Shown: positions 1 through 7,138 of the stretch, one piece after another
Layout: every line of letters begins with the position of its first letter
How positions within the stretch are numbered: the stretch's first letter is position 1
Origin: JALYUA01 sp038203955
GTDB lineage: Bacteria; Acidobacteriota; Thermoanaerobaculia; UBA5066; Gp7-AA6
Assembly: GCA_038203955.1 (NCBI GenBank)
Contig: JBBRDK010000073.1
Coordinates: 1 to 19,113, forward strand
Length of the DNA: 19,113 nucleotides
Direction: 5' to 3'
Position numbers and translations under genes: made by a program
Notes under the pieces: generated by a model
What the model was told of the DNA's origin: nothing
Seen by the model: the letters and a program-made list of their open reading frames with translations, nothing else
Databases searched by the model: none

Positions 1-810
1 CCGCTTCACGCCTTTTTTCGCGAGCGTCTCGAAGCGTGCGCCGCCGAAGATCTCCTCGAAGGCCTGGAACGCGATCCGCGCGTTCGCGATGCCGACCTTC
101 GACCGAAGCTCCTTCGCGAGCGTGAGTTCGCGGTCCGATCCGGCTTCCGTCGAGCGCGCGTCGATCTTCTTGTCGGCCATCGTGTCGACCCGGCTCACGA
201 AGAAGCTCGCGACGGACCGAACCCGATCGACCGGCTGGCCCGCCTCCGCCCGCGCCTCCAGCCCCGCGAGATAGGCCTCCATCACCTCCCTGTACCGGGG
301 GACGGAGAAGAGAAGCGTGATGTTGATGTTGATCCCTTCCTCCAGGCACTGGCGAATCGCCGGCACGCACTCCTTCGTTCCGGGGATCTTGACCATGACG
401 TTCGGCCGGTCGCAGGACTTCCACAGCCGCCTCGCCTCTTCGATCGTTCCGTCGCGGTCCAGGGCGAGATGAGGCCCGACCTCGATCGAGACGAACCCGT
501 CGTCGCCCGCCGTGCGGTCGAAGACGGGCCGGAAGATGTCGGCCGCGCGCTGCACGTCCTGAACCTCGAGCCCCTCGAACACCCGGTACGTGTCGAGGCC
601 CTGACCCGCCAGCCGGCGCATGTCTTCGTCGTAGAGGTCGCTGTCCGCGATCGCCTTCTGGAAGATGGTGGGATTGGAGGTCATGCCGGTCAGGGCGTCC
701 TCGCGGATCATCTTGTCCAGCCGGCCACTCGTGAAGAGGTCCCGGCGGACGTAGTCGTACCAGATGCTCTGTCCGAGCGCATTCAGGCGCTGAAGCGGGT
801 TTCCGGTCAT
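1..810 (-). CDS. tal: Transaldolase, 3' end cut off by the window edge
   Basis: Transaldolase moves a three-carbon dihydroxyacetone unit between sugar phosphates in the cytosolic non-oxidative pentose phosphate pathway. I read 270 open codons from ATG at 810 to the left edge. Family landmarks are the N-terminus MTGNPLQRLNALGQSIWYD, the TGMTSNPTIF block (residues 41-50), and MVKIPGT, whose Lys141 is the expected Schiff-base lysine. The INITLLFS and SFFVSRVDT strands follow in the usual order. Stand-alone members of this subfamily are about 370 residues, so roughly 100 are missing. Some relatives are fused to glucose-6-phosphate isomerase, which cannot be judged here. The start is well fixed: GGGAGG lies about 7 nt upstream, and the ATG overlaps the rpiB stop in an ATGA. 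It is the third gene of a tkt-rpiB-tal operon and is probably translationally coupled. Confidence 0.95.
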   Translation of the reverse strand, partial: MTGNPLQRLNALGQSIWYDYVRRDLFTSGRLDKMIREDALTGMTSNPTIFQKAIADSDLYDEDMRRLAGQGLDTYRVFEGLEVQDVQRAADIFRPVFDRTAGDDGFVSIEVGPHLALDRDGTIEEARRLWKSCDRPNVMVKIPGTKECVPAIRQCLEEGININITLLFSVPRYREVMEAYLAGLEARAEAGQPVDRVRSVASFFVSRVDTMADKKIDARSTEAGSDRELTLAKELRSKVGIANARIAFQAFEEIFGGARFETLAKKGVKR

Positions 811-1286
811 GAGACACCCTCCCTGTCGAAGATACCCTTGCGGGCATCGGACTCGATCTGATTCACTTTCGCGAGGCGGCGGACGTGCCGCTCCGCCCCG
901 GAGAACTTGGCGCCGAGATAGGCGCGCAGGACTTCCGCCGCAAGAGCCGGGCCGATCACCCGCGCCCCGAGGCAGATCACGTTCATGTCGTCGTCCTCGA
1001 CGCCCTGGCGCGCCGAAAACGTGTCGTGGCAAAGGGCCGAGCGGATGCCGGGCACCTTCGTCGCCGCGACGGACGCGCCGACTCCGCTGCCGCACACGAC
1101 GATCCCGCGGTCGGTCTCGCCGGTTGCGACGGAAACGGCCACGGCGCGCGCGAAGTCGGGGTAATCGACGGCGTCGGTGCTGTCGGTGCCGAAGTCGAGC
1201 GGGTCGTGCCCCGCCTCGCGGACGATGCGGATGACTTCGGATTTGAGCGGGAAACCGGCGTGGTCGAAGCCGATCGCGACTCTCAC
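807..1286 (-). CDS. rpiB: Ribose-5-phosphate isomerase B (RpiB/LacAB family)
   Basis: Interconverts ribose 5-phosphate and ribulose 5-phosphate, feeding transketolase and transaldolase encoded on either side. The protein is 159 aa, normal for RpiB. It begins VRVAIGFDHAGFPLK, with the substrate-loop Asp8-His9, and has the CGSGVGAS loop carrying the catalytic-type Cys65. The family block GVEDDDMNVICLGARVIG follows (residues 95-112), then a basic C-terminus. The start is GTG at 1286, overlapping the tkt stop as GTGA. The frame stays open far upstream, but that extension only runs antiparallel to or out of frame with tkt, and homology begins at this GTG. One oddity is Asp98 where E. coli RpiB has His99 (in QHNDTN); many relatives also have His there. 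It is the middle gene of the pentose phosphate operon. Confidence 0.95.
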   Translation of the reverse strand: MRVAIGFDHAGFPLKSEVIRIVREAGHDPLDFGTDSTDAVDYPDFARAVAVSVATGETDRGIVVCGSGVGASVAATKVPGIRSALCHDTFSARQGVEDDDMNVICLGARVIGPALAAEVLRAYLGAKFSGAERHVRRLAKVNQIESDARKGIFDREGVS

Positions 1287-3295
1287 GCGAACAGCGCCTT
1301 CGCCTTCCGGACAACGTTCTCGACGGAGAATCCCAGCTCCTTCAAGACGACCTCGCCCGGCGCGGAGGCGCCGTAACGGTCGATCGTCACCGTGTCCCCG
1401 CGGTCGCCGACCCAGCGGTGCCACCCGAATGACGTCCCGGCCTCGATCGCCAGGCGGGCGCCGACCGAGCGCGGGAGGACCTCCTCGCGGTAGGCCGCGT
1501 CCTGTTCGAGAAAGATCTCCCACGACGGCATGGAGATCACGCGCGTCGAGACCCCTTCGGCCTCGAGGCTCTCGCGCGAGGCGAGGGCGAGCGCCACCTC
1601 CGAGCCCGTGGCGATCAGGATGAGCCGGGGCGGCTTCGCGGATCCCTCCGCCAGGATGTAGGCCCCGCGCGCGAGCCCGGAAGCCGGCGCGTACTTCGTC
1701 CTGTCGATCACGGGAAGCTTCTGCCGGCACAGCACGAGCCCGACAGGGCCGGACTTTCTGCTCATCGTCACCCGCCAGGCCTCCACGGCTTCGTTGGCGT
1801 CGCCGGGCCGGATGATCGTCATCTTCGGCATCGCGCGCAAAGAGGAGAGGTGCTCGACGGGCTGGTGGGTCGGACCGTCCTCGCCGAGACCGATCGAGTC
1901 GTGCGTCCAGACGAAGATGTCCGGCAGCTCGTTCAAGGCGGCGAGCCGCACCGACGGCCGCATGTAATCTGAAAAGCAGAAGAACGTGGCGACGAAGGGG
2001 CGCAACCCTCCGTGGTAGGAGATGCCGTTCGCGATGCCCGCCATCGCATGCTCCCGGACGCCGAAGTGAAGGTTGCGGCCCGTCCCCGTTCCCGCCTCGA
2101 AGCTGGCGAACTTCTTCAAGACGGTGTTCGTCGAGGTCCCGAGGTCCGCGTCGCCTCCGACCAGCCAGGGCACGGTGTCCCCGATCGCGTTCATGGCCTT
2201 GCCGGCGGCGGTCCGAGTGGCCTCCTTCTCGCCGGCGGCGAACTGCGGCAGCTTCGCGTCCCATCCCTCGGGCAGGTCGCCGTTCATCCAGCGCGTCCAC
2301 TCGGCGGCGAGATCCGGAAAGGCCTTCGCGTACCGGGTGAACCGGTCGGCCCAGTCGTTCCGGGCGGCCTCGCCCTTCGTCACCGCTTCGCGGAAGTGCT
2401 GGAGCGACTCGGGCGGCACGTAGAAGGGCTCCTCCGAGACCCAGCCGAGCGCTTTCTTGGTGCGGGCGACCTCTTCGACCCCGAGCGGACTCCCGTGCGC
2501 CTCGCTGGTACCGCCCTTGTTCGGAGAGCCGTATCCGAGCGTCGTCTTGATGACGATCAGGGAGGGCCGGCTGACCTCCGCAATCGCCGCTCCGATGGCG
2601 TTGTCGATCGCGTCGAGGTCGGTGTTTCCGTTATCCACGTGAAGAACCTGCCAGCCGTAGGCGTCGTAACGGCGCGCGACGTCCTCCGTGAACGTGACGG
2701 ACGTCGGTCCGTCCAGGGTCACCTGGTTCGAGTCGTAGAGGTACACGAGCTTGCCGAGGCCGAGGTGTCCGGCGAGCGACGAGGCCTCGCTGGAAATCCC
2801 TTCCATCAGGTCGCCGTCGGAGACGAGGGCGAAGGTGCGGTGATTCACGATCTCGTGCTCGGGCCGGTTGAAGTGCGACGCCAGCATCCGTTCCGCGACC
2901 GCCATGCCGACGGCGTTCGCCGTCCCCTGCCCGAGGGGACCCGTCGTGGCTTCGACCCCGGGCGTATCGAGATATTCGGGATGCCCCGGCGTCTTGCTTC
3001 CCCACTGCCGGAAGCTCTTCAGATCGTCGAGCGACAGGTCGTACCCCGTCAGGTGCAGCAGGCAGTAGAGCAGCATGCAGCCGTGTCCGGCGGAGAGCAC
3101 GAAGCGGTCGCGGTCGGGCCACTTCGGATCTCTCGGATCGTGCTTCAGGTAGTTCTGCCAGAGGACATAGGCCATCGGGGCGGCGCCGAGCGGGAGGCCT
3201 GGATGACCCGACTCGGCTTTCTGGACCGCGTCGATCGCGAGGGTCCGGATGGTGTCCACGCAAAGCTCGTCGACGGACTTTTCCACGGTGCTCAA
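1283..3295 (-). CDS. tkt: Transketolase
   Basis: Thiamine-diphosphate enzyme that transfers two-carbon ketol units between pentose, hexose and other sugar phosphates in the cytosol. At 670 aa it is full length. The N-terminal pyrophosphate domain has SGHPG (His31), SAGHG (His71), a GPLGQG loop (119-124), and the ThDP/metal motif SDGDLMEG (159-166) ending at Asn190. The middle domain has REHAMAGIANG with the ThDP-activating Glu, then DSIGLGEDGPTHQP. The C-terminal domain is intact and ends shortly after GFSVENVVRKAKA. I chose TTG at 3295 because GAGAGG sits 5 nt upstream. GTG at 3286 is possible but would place that site about 14 nt away. It is first in the tkt-rpiB-tal operon, with a 4-nt overlap into rpiB. 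A weak -10-like TAAGAT lies on the minus strand at 3427-3432 with no convincing -35. Confidence 0.97.
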   Translation of the reverse strand: MSTVEKSVDELCVDTIRTLAIDAVQKAESGHPGLPLGAAPMAYVLWQNYLKHDPRDPKWPDRDRFVLSAGHGCMLLYCLLHLTGYDLSLDDLKSFRQWGSKTPGHPEYLDTPGVEATTGPLGQGTANAVGMAVAERMLASHFNRPEHEIVNHRTFALVSDGDLMEGISSEASSLAGHLGLGKLVYLYDSNQVTLDGPTSVTFTEDVARRYDAYGWQVLHVDNGNTDLDAIDNAIGAAIAEVSRPSLIVIKTTLGYGSPNKGGTSEAHGSPLGVEEVARTKKALGWVSEEPFYVPPESLQHFREAVTKGEAARNDWADRFTRYAKAFPDLAAEWTRWMNGDLPEGWDAKLPQFAAGEKEATRTAAGKAMNAIGDTVPWLVGGDADLGTSTNTVLKKFASFEAGTGTGRNLHFGVREHAMAGIANGISYHGGLRPFVATFFCFSDYMRPSVRLAALNELPDIFVWTHDSIGLGEDGPTHQPVEHLSSLRAMPKMTIIRPGDANEAVEAWRVTMSRKSGPVGLVLCRQKLPVIDRTKYAPASGLARGAYILAEGSAKPPRLILIATGSEVALALASRESLEAEGVSTRVISMPSWEIFLEQDAAYREEVLPRSVGARLAIEAGTSFGWHRWVGDRGDTVTIDRYGASAPGEVVLKELGFSVENVVRKAKALFA

Positions 3296-3403
3296 GAGCC
3301 CCTCTCTTTCGCGAGGACAGAGGGGTCGCGGCTGCCCGAAGGAACCGGCGTCCGGCCGGGAAACCCTCCATCGCGACCCGTAACGGAATTCCGAATCGGG
3401 ATC

Positions 3404-3420
3404 CGGCCGCCCGGCGGCCG
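3404..3420. other. GC-rich hairpin in the divergent spacer
   Basis: Perfect 7-bp arms CGGCCGC and GCGGCCG around a 3-nt loop. On the plus strand it is followed by TTTCAAATCTTATTA, which resembles but does not equal an intrinsic-terminator tail. No plus-strand gene ends before it. It could stop antisense transcription from the spacer into tkt, act as an operator, or form in a tkt leader. Function is not established. Confidence 0.4.
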
Positions 3421-3470
3421 TTTCAAATCTTATTACGGGGTCGGAGCGGACGCGGATTCCCCCGGGATCG

Positions 3471-3529
3471 GGAAACGGGAGCCGAGCGACCAGCGGGAGC
3501 GAGACGGCCGCGGTACTCCGCGGTCAACT
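3471..3529 (+). repeat. Dispersed intergenic repeat, copy A
   Basis: A block of about 59 nt that recurs in the same orientation at 9903-9965. Shared segments include ACGGGAGCCGAGCG, GGGAGCGAGACGG and CGCGGTACTCCGCGGTCAACT. Copy A lacks 3 nt (GCG) and one A found in copy B. It contains a CCGCGG-TACT-CCGCGG inverted repeat near its right end. Weaker similarity extends about 20 nt further right. Here it lies between divergent genes. Confidence 0.75.
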
Positions 3530-3602
3530 GGATCGGCAATCGGGGACCCGGAGAAGCCCCTTCCGCCTCCCGCCTCCCGGCGGGGCGCCGCCGCCGCCCG
3601 GA

Positions 3603-3608
3603 TAGAAT
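3603..3608 (+). promoter_or_regulatory. -10-like TAGAAT exactly 6 nt before a GTG start (candidate leaderless promoter)
   Basis: TAGAAT, then CCCGCC, then GTG at 3615. The hexamer matches TATAAT at 4 or 5 positions, and its distance would put +1 on the start codon. There is no Shine-Dalgarno sequence. The TAG within it is an in-frame stop, so the gene cannot start much further upstream. No -35 is recognisable. Confidence 0.5.
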
Positions 3609-3614
3609 CCCGCC

Positions 3615-5672
3615 GTGGCTTCCCCGCTCGCGCTGAAGCACGCCGGCGGATCCGGCTCCCCGCCCCGGCTCACCTGGACGGCGGCGGCGCTGCGGGACCG
3701 CGAACGCCGTCTGGCGCTCGAATGGCTCGAGACGGACGGTCTCGGCGGGTATGCCTGCGGGACCATCGCGGGCGCCCGCACGCGACGGGAGCACGGGTGG
3801 TACGTCCCCGCGATTCCCCCGCCCCGCCGCCGGTGGCTCTTCGTGGCCGGGTGCGAGGAGCACGTCACGGCGGGCGGGAAGGAATCGGGAATTTCCACCC
3901 AGATCTATCGCGACGCCGTCTATCCGGAGGGTGACCGGCTCTTAACCGAGTTCTCGCTCGACCCCTTCCCGGCGTGGCGCTACGAGACGGGACATTTCTC
4001 TCTCGAGCGGACCCTCTGCCTCGTCCGCGACCGTTCGATCACGATCGTGCGCTACCGCAACACGGGCGAACACCCACTCGACCTGTCCGTCCGGCCCCTT
4101 CTCCGCTTCCGCAGCGCGCACGAGCTTCGATCCGAGCACGACGAGATCGATCCGACGATCGAAATCCGGGGAGAAGTGTCGTGGGTGCGTCCCGCGGCGT
4201 TCCTGCCGCGCCTCTATCTGCGCGCCGTCGGATCGGAGAGCGCCGCGGATCCGCTCTGGTACCGCTCGTTCTTCTACCCGCGCGACGCGGAGAGCGGCCG
4301 CGACGCCTCGGAGGACCTGTGGAGCCCGCTGCGCTGGACGTGGACTCTCGACCCGCGGGCGGATGCCTGGGTGCTCTTTTCCCGCGAGGAGGTGGCGAGC
4401 GACCCGCGGCATCTGCTGGAGGCGGAGCGGCGGCGCCGCGCGGTGTTTCCCCGTTCAGGCGACCTGCTGTTTGACGAGGTCGCCCGCCGCGCGGAGACGT
4501 TCCTCGTGGACGGCGACGACCGGGAAGCGTCGATCATCGCCGGCTTCCCGACGCTCGCCGATCGTGGCCGCGACGCGATGATCGCCGCGCCCGGCCTCGC
4601 TCTGGCGACTGGGCGCTTCGGATCGGCGGCGCGCGTCGTGAACTCTTTCGCGGCGATGCGCCGCCACGGCCTGATCCCCGCGCGCTTCGTGAGCGAAGAG
4701 GGCCAGCCCGAATACGACTCGGCCGACGCGCCCCTCTGGCTCGTCCTCGCGGTCGAGTGGTTCGGCCGGTGGCGCCGCAATCCGACGCGCCCTTCGCCTC
4801 TTCTCGGGATGGTGCGATCCGTCCTCACCTCCTACCGCGCGGGGACGCGCTTCGGAATCCGGGTCGCCGCCGACGGCCTCGTCGAGGTGGGCGGCGCTCC
4901 CGGGCGCGCCCTGACCTGGATGGACGCCGTCGTCGACGGAGAGGCCGTGACGCCGCGCACGGGAAGGCCAGTCGAGATCCAGGCGCTCTGGCACGCCGCC
5001 TTGAAATCCGCCGCGAGGCTCGAGCGGCTCGCGGGGGAACCCGGCCTGGCGCGCGATCTCGAGACGCAGGCCTGGAAGGTCGCCCGCCGCTTCAACGAGA
5101 CGTTCTGGTCGGCGGAGAAAGGTCACCTGTACGACGTCATCGGCGAAAACGGCCCGGATCCCACCCTGCGGCCCAACCAGATCTTCGCGGTGTCGCTCTC
5201 CGACGACCTGCTGCCGCCGCATCGCGCGCGGGCCGTCTACGTCGCGGTCCGCGACAGGCTTCTGACGCCCTTCGGGCTCCGAACGCTCGATCCTGCCGAC
5301 CCGCGGTACCGGCCGAGCGGCGGAGGAACGCAGAGAGAATCGGATCTGGCGGCGCACCAGGGCTCGGTCTGGCCGTGGCTGACGGGCGCCTTCGCGGACG
5401 CGCACTTCCGGGTTCTCGGGCATCACACGGAAGCTCTCCGCACGTTCCGGGTGTGGCTCGCCCCTCTGCGGGCCTATGTCCGTGACGCCGGACTGGGCTC
5501 GATTCCGGAGCGTTTCGATGGCAACGCTCCCCACTGGCCGCGAGGGTCGCGGGCGTGCGCCGCCAGCGTGGCGGAGATTTCGCGCGCGCTCGTGCTCCAC
5601 CTGCGCGACGATCTTTCGCCCCCTCGCGAAGGAATGGACACGCCCGAGCGCCAGAGGAGTCCGTCCGAGTAA
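3615..5672 (+). CDS. Glycogen debranching enzyme (amylo-alpha-1,6-glucosidase type, GH133-like)
   Basis: Predicted cytosolic enzyme that removes alpha-1,6 branches from glycogen or other alpha-glucans. The protein is 685 aa, typical for bacterial and archaeal enzymes of this type. The N-terminal GDE_N-type domain (about 30-260) starts with EWLETDGLGGYACGTIAG (residues 36-53), followed by TRREHGWYVPA. The catalytic (alpha/alpha)6 GDE_C-type domain (about 290-665) shows AGFPTLADRGRDAMIAAPGL, YDSADAPLW, GRALTWMDAVVDGEAVTPR with Asp437, GSVWPWLTGAFADAH and RFDGNAPHWPRG. Start GTG 3615 is limited by an in-frame TAG at 3603 and has no Shine-Dalgarno site. It heads a plus-strand run with a glycosyltransferase and a GH57 enzyme, a gene trio also seen in archaeal and bacterial glucan clusters, so internal glycogen turnover is the likely role. 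Confidence 0.93.
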   Translation: MASPLALKHAGGSGSPPRLTWTAAALRDRERRLALEWLETDGLGGYACGTIAGARTRREHGWYVPAIPPPRRRWLFVAGCEEHVTAGGKESGISTQIYRDAVYPEGDRLLTEFSLDPFPAWRYETGHFSLERTLCLVRDRSITIVRYRNTGEHPLDLSVRPLLRFRSAHELRSEHDEIDPTIEIRGEVSWVRPAAFLPRLYLRAVGSESAADPLWYRSFFYPRDAESGRDASEDLWSPLRWTWTLDPRADAWVLFSREEVASDPRHLLEAERRRRAVFPRSGDLLFDEVARRAETFLVDGDDREASIIAGFPTLADRGRDAMIAAPGLALATGRFGSAARVVNSFAAMRRHGLIPARFVSEEGQPEYDSADAPLWLVLAVEWFGRWRRNPTRPSPLLGMVRSVLTSYRAGTRFGIRVAADGLVEVGGAPGRALTWMDAVVDGEAVTPRTGRPVEIQALWHAALKSAARLERLAGEPGLARDLETQAWKVARRFNETFWSAEKGHLYDVIGENGPDPTLRPNQIFAVSLSDDLLPPHRARAVYVAVRDRLLTPFGLRTLDPADPRYRPSGGGTQRESDLAAHQGSVWPWLTGAFADAHFRVLGHHTEALRTFRVWLAPLRAYVRDAGLGSIPERFDGNAPHWPRGSRACAASVAEISRALVLHLRDDLSPPREGMDTPERQRSPSE

Positions 5673-5761
5673 TGTCCGCGCATTCCGCTCGCGGCGCGAG
5701 CATCGCCTTCGCGCAGCAGGAGATCGCGAGAACAGACTCCTGCGCCGCGACACCTCCCTGA

Positions 5762-5767
5762 TACCGT
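5762..5767 (+). promoter_or_regulatory. Extended -10-like TGA-TACCGT exactly 6 nt before a GTG start
   Basis: TACCGT, then CTCCGG, then GTG at 5774. It keeps the key first, second and last bases of a -10 box and is preceded by TGn (TGA at 5759-5761), an extended -10 feature. That TGA is also an in-frame stop, which pins the downstream start. There is no Shine-Dalgarno site. This suggests the glycosyltransferase has its own leaderless promoter in the 101-nt spacer. Confidence 0.4.
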
Positions 5768-5773
5768 CTCCGG

Positions 5774-7018
5774 GTGCGCGTTCTCATGTTCGGGTGGGAG
5801 TTCCCGCCCCACGTCACGGGAGGCCTGGGAGTCGCTTCGGCGGGGCTCGTCGGCGGGCTGCTCGAGACGGGCACCGAGGTGGTTCTCGTCCTGCCGCACC
5901 ACCCATTCGCGGCAGGACACCCGCTTCTCTCGATCATCGATTCGGGGGAGGTCGCAGCCGAGGACGACCGGCCGCATCGGAAGCGATTTCTGCTGCGGCT
6001 CCGCCGCGTCCCGAGCCTTCTCCGGCCGTATCTGACCGACACGTCGTACCAGGAAGACCTCGTCGCGGCGCGTGAGACCGGGACGACCTTCCGCGGGCTC
6101 TACGGTCCGGACCTCGCGACGGAGGTTCTCCGATATGCGGAGGTCGCGGGCCGCATCGCGCGGCGGGAGCGGTTCGACGTGATCCACGCGCACGACTGGC
6201 TGACCTATCTCGCGGGAATCGAGGCGCGCCGCGCCTCGGGCAAGCCGCTCGCGGTGCACGTGCATGCGACCGAGTTCGACCGGTCTCCGACGGGCGGGAA
6301 CACGTTCGTGAGCGAGACGGAGCGGCTCGGGGTCTCGACGGCCGACCGCGTCATCGCCGTCTCCCGCTACACGGCGGACACCGTCTCAGAGCGGTACGGC
6401 GTCCCGCGCGAGAGGATGCGCGTCGTCCACAACGCGATCGACACCCATGAGAGCGTCGGGTCCTGGGAGGTCTCGGAGCAGGACCCGCTCGTTCTTTTCG
6501 CGGGACGCATCACGTGGCAGAAGGGCCCGCAGTTTTTCGTTGACGCCGCGGCTCTCGTCGCCCGGGAGATCCCCAACGTGCGCTTCGCCGTCGCAGGTTC
6601 CGGAGACCGTCTCCGGCCGATGATGGACCGCGTCGCGTCGCACGGGATCGAACGGCATTTTCTGTTCACCGGTTTCCTTCCGCCGGCGGAGCTCGACCGG
6701 CTCTATGCGCGCGCGGACGTGTACGTCATGCCTTCTGTCTCCGAGCCGTTCGGATTGACCGCTCTCGAGGCGCTTCGCCACGGCACGCCCGTCATCGTCT
6801 CCCGCAATGCCGGAGTCTCGGAGGTCGTGCGGAACGTCCTCCGGGTCGATTTCGGCGACACCAGCGATCTCGCCTCGAAGATCCTCTCGGTCCTGCTCTT
6901 CCGCCCGCTCTCGGACGCTCTCGGGGCGGGGGGGCGCGGCGAGGTGGCGGGCCTGTCATGGAAGGATGCCGCCTTGAAGTGTCTGAAGGTGTACAGAGAG
7001 TTGAGCGTTGAGCGTTAA
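5774..7018 (+). CDS. Glycogen-synthase-like glycosyltransferase (GT4/GT5, GT-B fold)
   Basis: Predicted retaining GT-B glycosyltransferase, 414 aa; its neighbours suggest it builds alpha-1,4-glucan from a nucleotide sugar. The N-domain begins VRVLMFGWEFPPHVTGGLGV, the glycogen-synthase-type donor loop, and has VIHAHDWLTYLAG (137-149). The C-domain has LFAGRITWQKGPQFFVDAA with the donor-phosphate pair Arg245 and Lys250, AGSGDRL, and SEPFGLTALEALRHGTPV with the E-x7-E pair Glu324/Glu332. It is shorter than typical GlgA (about 480 aa), so another sugar transfer or maltosyl-phosphate synthesis is possible. Start GTG 5774 is bounded by an in-frame TGA 12 nt upstream. The last few codons and the TAA fall inside a heptanucleotide tandem repeat, so the C-terminal ELSVER is probably repeat-derived rather than conserved. 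Confidence 0.87.
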   Translation: MRVLMFGWEFPPHVTGGLGVASAGLVGGLLETGTEVVLVLPHHPFAAGHPLLSIIDSGEVAAEDDRPHRKRFLLRLRRVPSLLRPYLTDTSYQEDLVAARETGTTFRGLYGPDLATEVLRYAEVAGRIARRERFDVIHAHDWLTYLAGIEARRASGKPLAVHVHATEFDRSPTGGNTFVSETERLGVSTADRVIAVSRYTADTVSERYGVPRERMRVVHNAIDTHESVGSWEVSEQDPLVLFAGRITWQKGPQFFVDAAALVAREIPNVRFAVAGSGDRLRPMMDRVASHGIERHFLFTGFLPPAELDRLYARADVYVMPSVSEPFGLTALEALRHGTPVIVSRNAGVSEVVRNVLRVDFGDTSDLASKILSVLLFRPLSDALGAGGRGEVAGLSWKDAALKCLKVYRELSVER

Positions 7019-7058
7019 GCGTCCGGAGAGAAGTTGAGAGTTGAGAGTCGAGAGTACG
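6998..7058 (+). repeat. Heptanucleotide tandem repeat overlapping the glycosyltransferase stop codon
   Basis: Degenerate 7-nt units follow each other: GAGTTGA, GCGTTGA, GCGTTAA, GCGTCCG (6998-7025), a 5-nt interruption, then AAGTTGA, GAGTTGA, GAGTCGA, GAGTACG (7031-7058). The consensus is about GMGTTGA. The third unit supplies the TAA stop of the glycosyltransferase. On the right, GCCTTTC occurs twice and a run of eight C lies at 7081-7088. Because the unit length is not a multiple of 3, gain or loss of a unit before the TAA would change the C-terminus. Confidence 0.8.
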
Positions 7059-7120
7059 GGAACCCGCCTTTCGCCTTTCGCCCCCCCCGCCCAGCCCCCA
7101 GCGCCCTTCGCCAACGCCGA

Positions 7121-7126
7121 TACAAT
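7121..7126 (+). promoter_or_regulatory. -10-like TACAAT upstream of the GH57 gene
   Basis: TACAAT matches TATAAT at 5 of 6 bases. With the usual 6-nt gap, transcription would start near 7133, giving a leader of about 6 nt (GGCTAA) before ATG 7139. There is no Shine-Dalgarno site. An in-frame TAA at 7136-7138 abuts the ATG and fixes the start. No clear -35 is seen. It suggests that GH57 and gpmI can be transcribed separately from the upstream genes. Confidence 0.5.
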
Positions 7127-7138
7127 CCGTCCGGCTAA

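Larger units (their letters stand above)
3296..3614. other. Divergent intergenic spacer between tkt and the debranching enzyme gene
   Basis: About 319 nt with no credible gene. From left to right it holds the tkt ribosome-binding site (GAGAGG on the minus strand), a 10-bp perfect palindrome CGGAATTCCG (3384-3393), a GC hairpin (3404-3420), a short AT-rich patch (3421-3435) with a possible minus-strand -10, copy A of a dispersed repeat (3471-3529), a GC-rich stretch, and a -10-like hexamer next to the downstream GTG. It must carry promoters for both divergent transcripts. No TTGACA-like -35 is evident for either. Confidence 0.8.

Noticed and set aside
1287..2300. N-terminal extension of rpiB to 497 codons
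   Set aside because: The extra part overlaps tkt in another frame and is Arg-rich without motifs; homology begins at GTG 1286, which has the GTGA overlap.
3337..3349. 13-nt identity CGAAGGAACCGGC shared with 9977-9989
   Set aside because: It could be a remnant related to the dispersed repeat, but it is too short and lies on the wrong side of copy A to treat as a third copy.
2012..3934. Long plus-strand open frame (640 codons) opposite tkt and through the divergent spacer
   Set aside because: It is antisense to a full-length transketolase, crosses a spacer with a repeat and hairpin, and has Arg/Gly/Val-rich, low-complexity composition with no family motif. GC-rich DNA produces such shadows.
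5716..5743. Hairpin GCAGGAG / CTCCTGC in the spacer after the debranching enzyme gene as a terminator
   Set aside because: Only 7 bp with a 14-nt loop and no T-tract; compatible with chance.
6998..7058. CRISPR-like array
   Set aside because: Units are 7 nt and adjacent, with no spacers of constant length and no cas genes.
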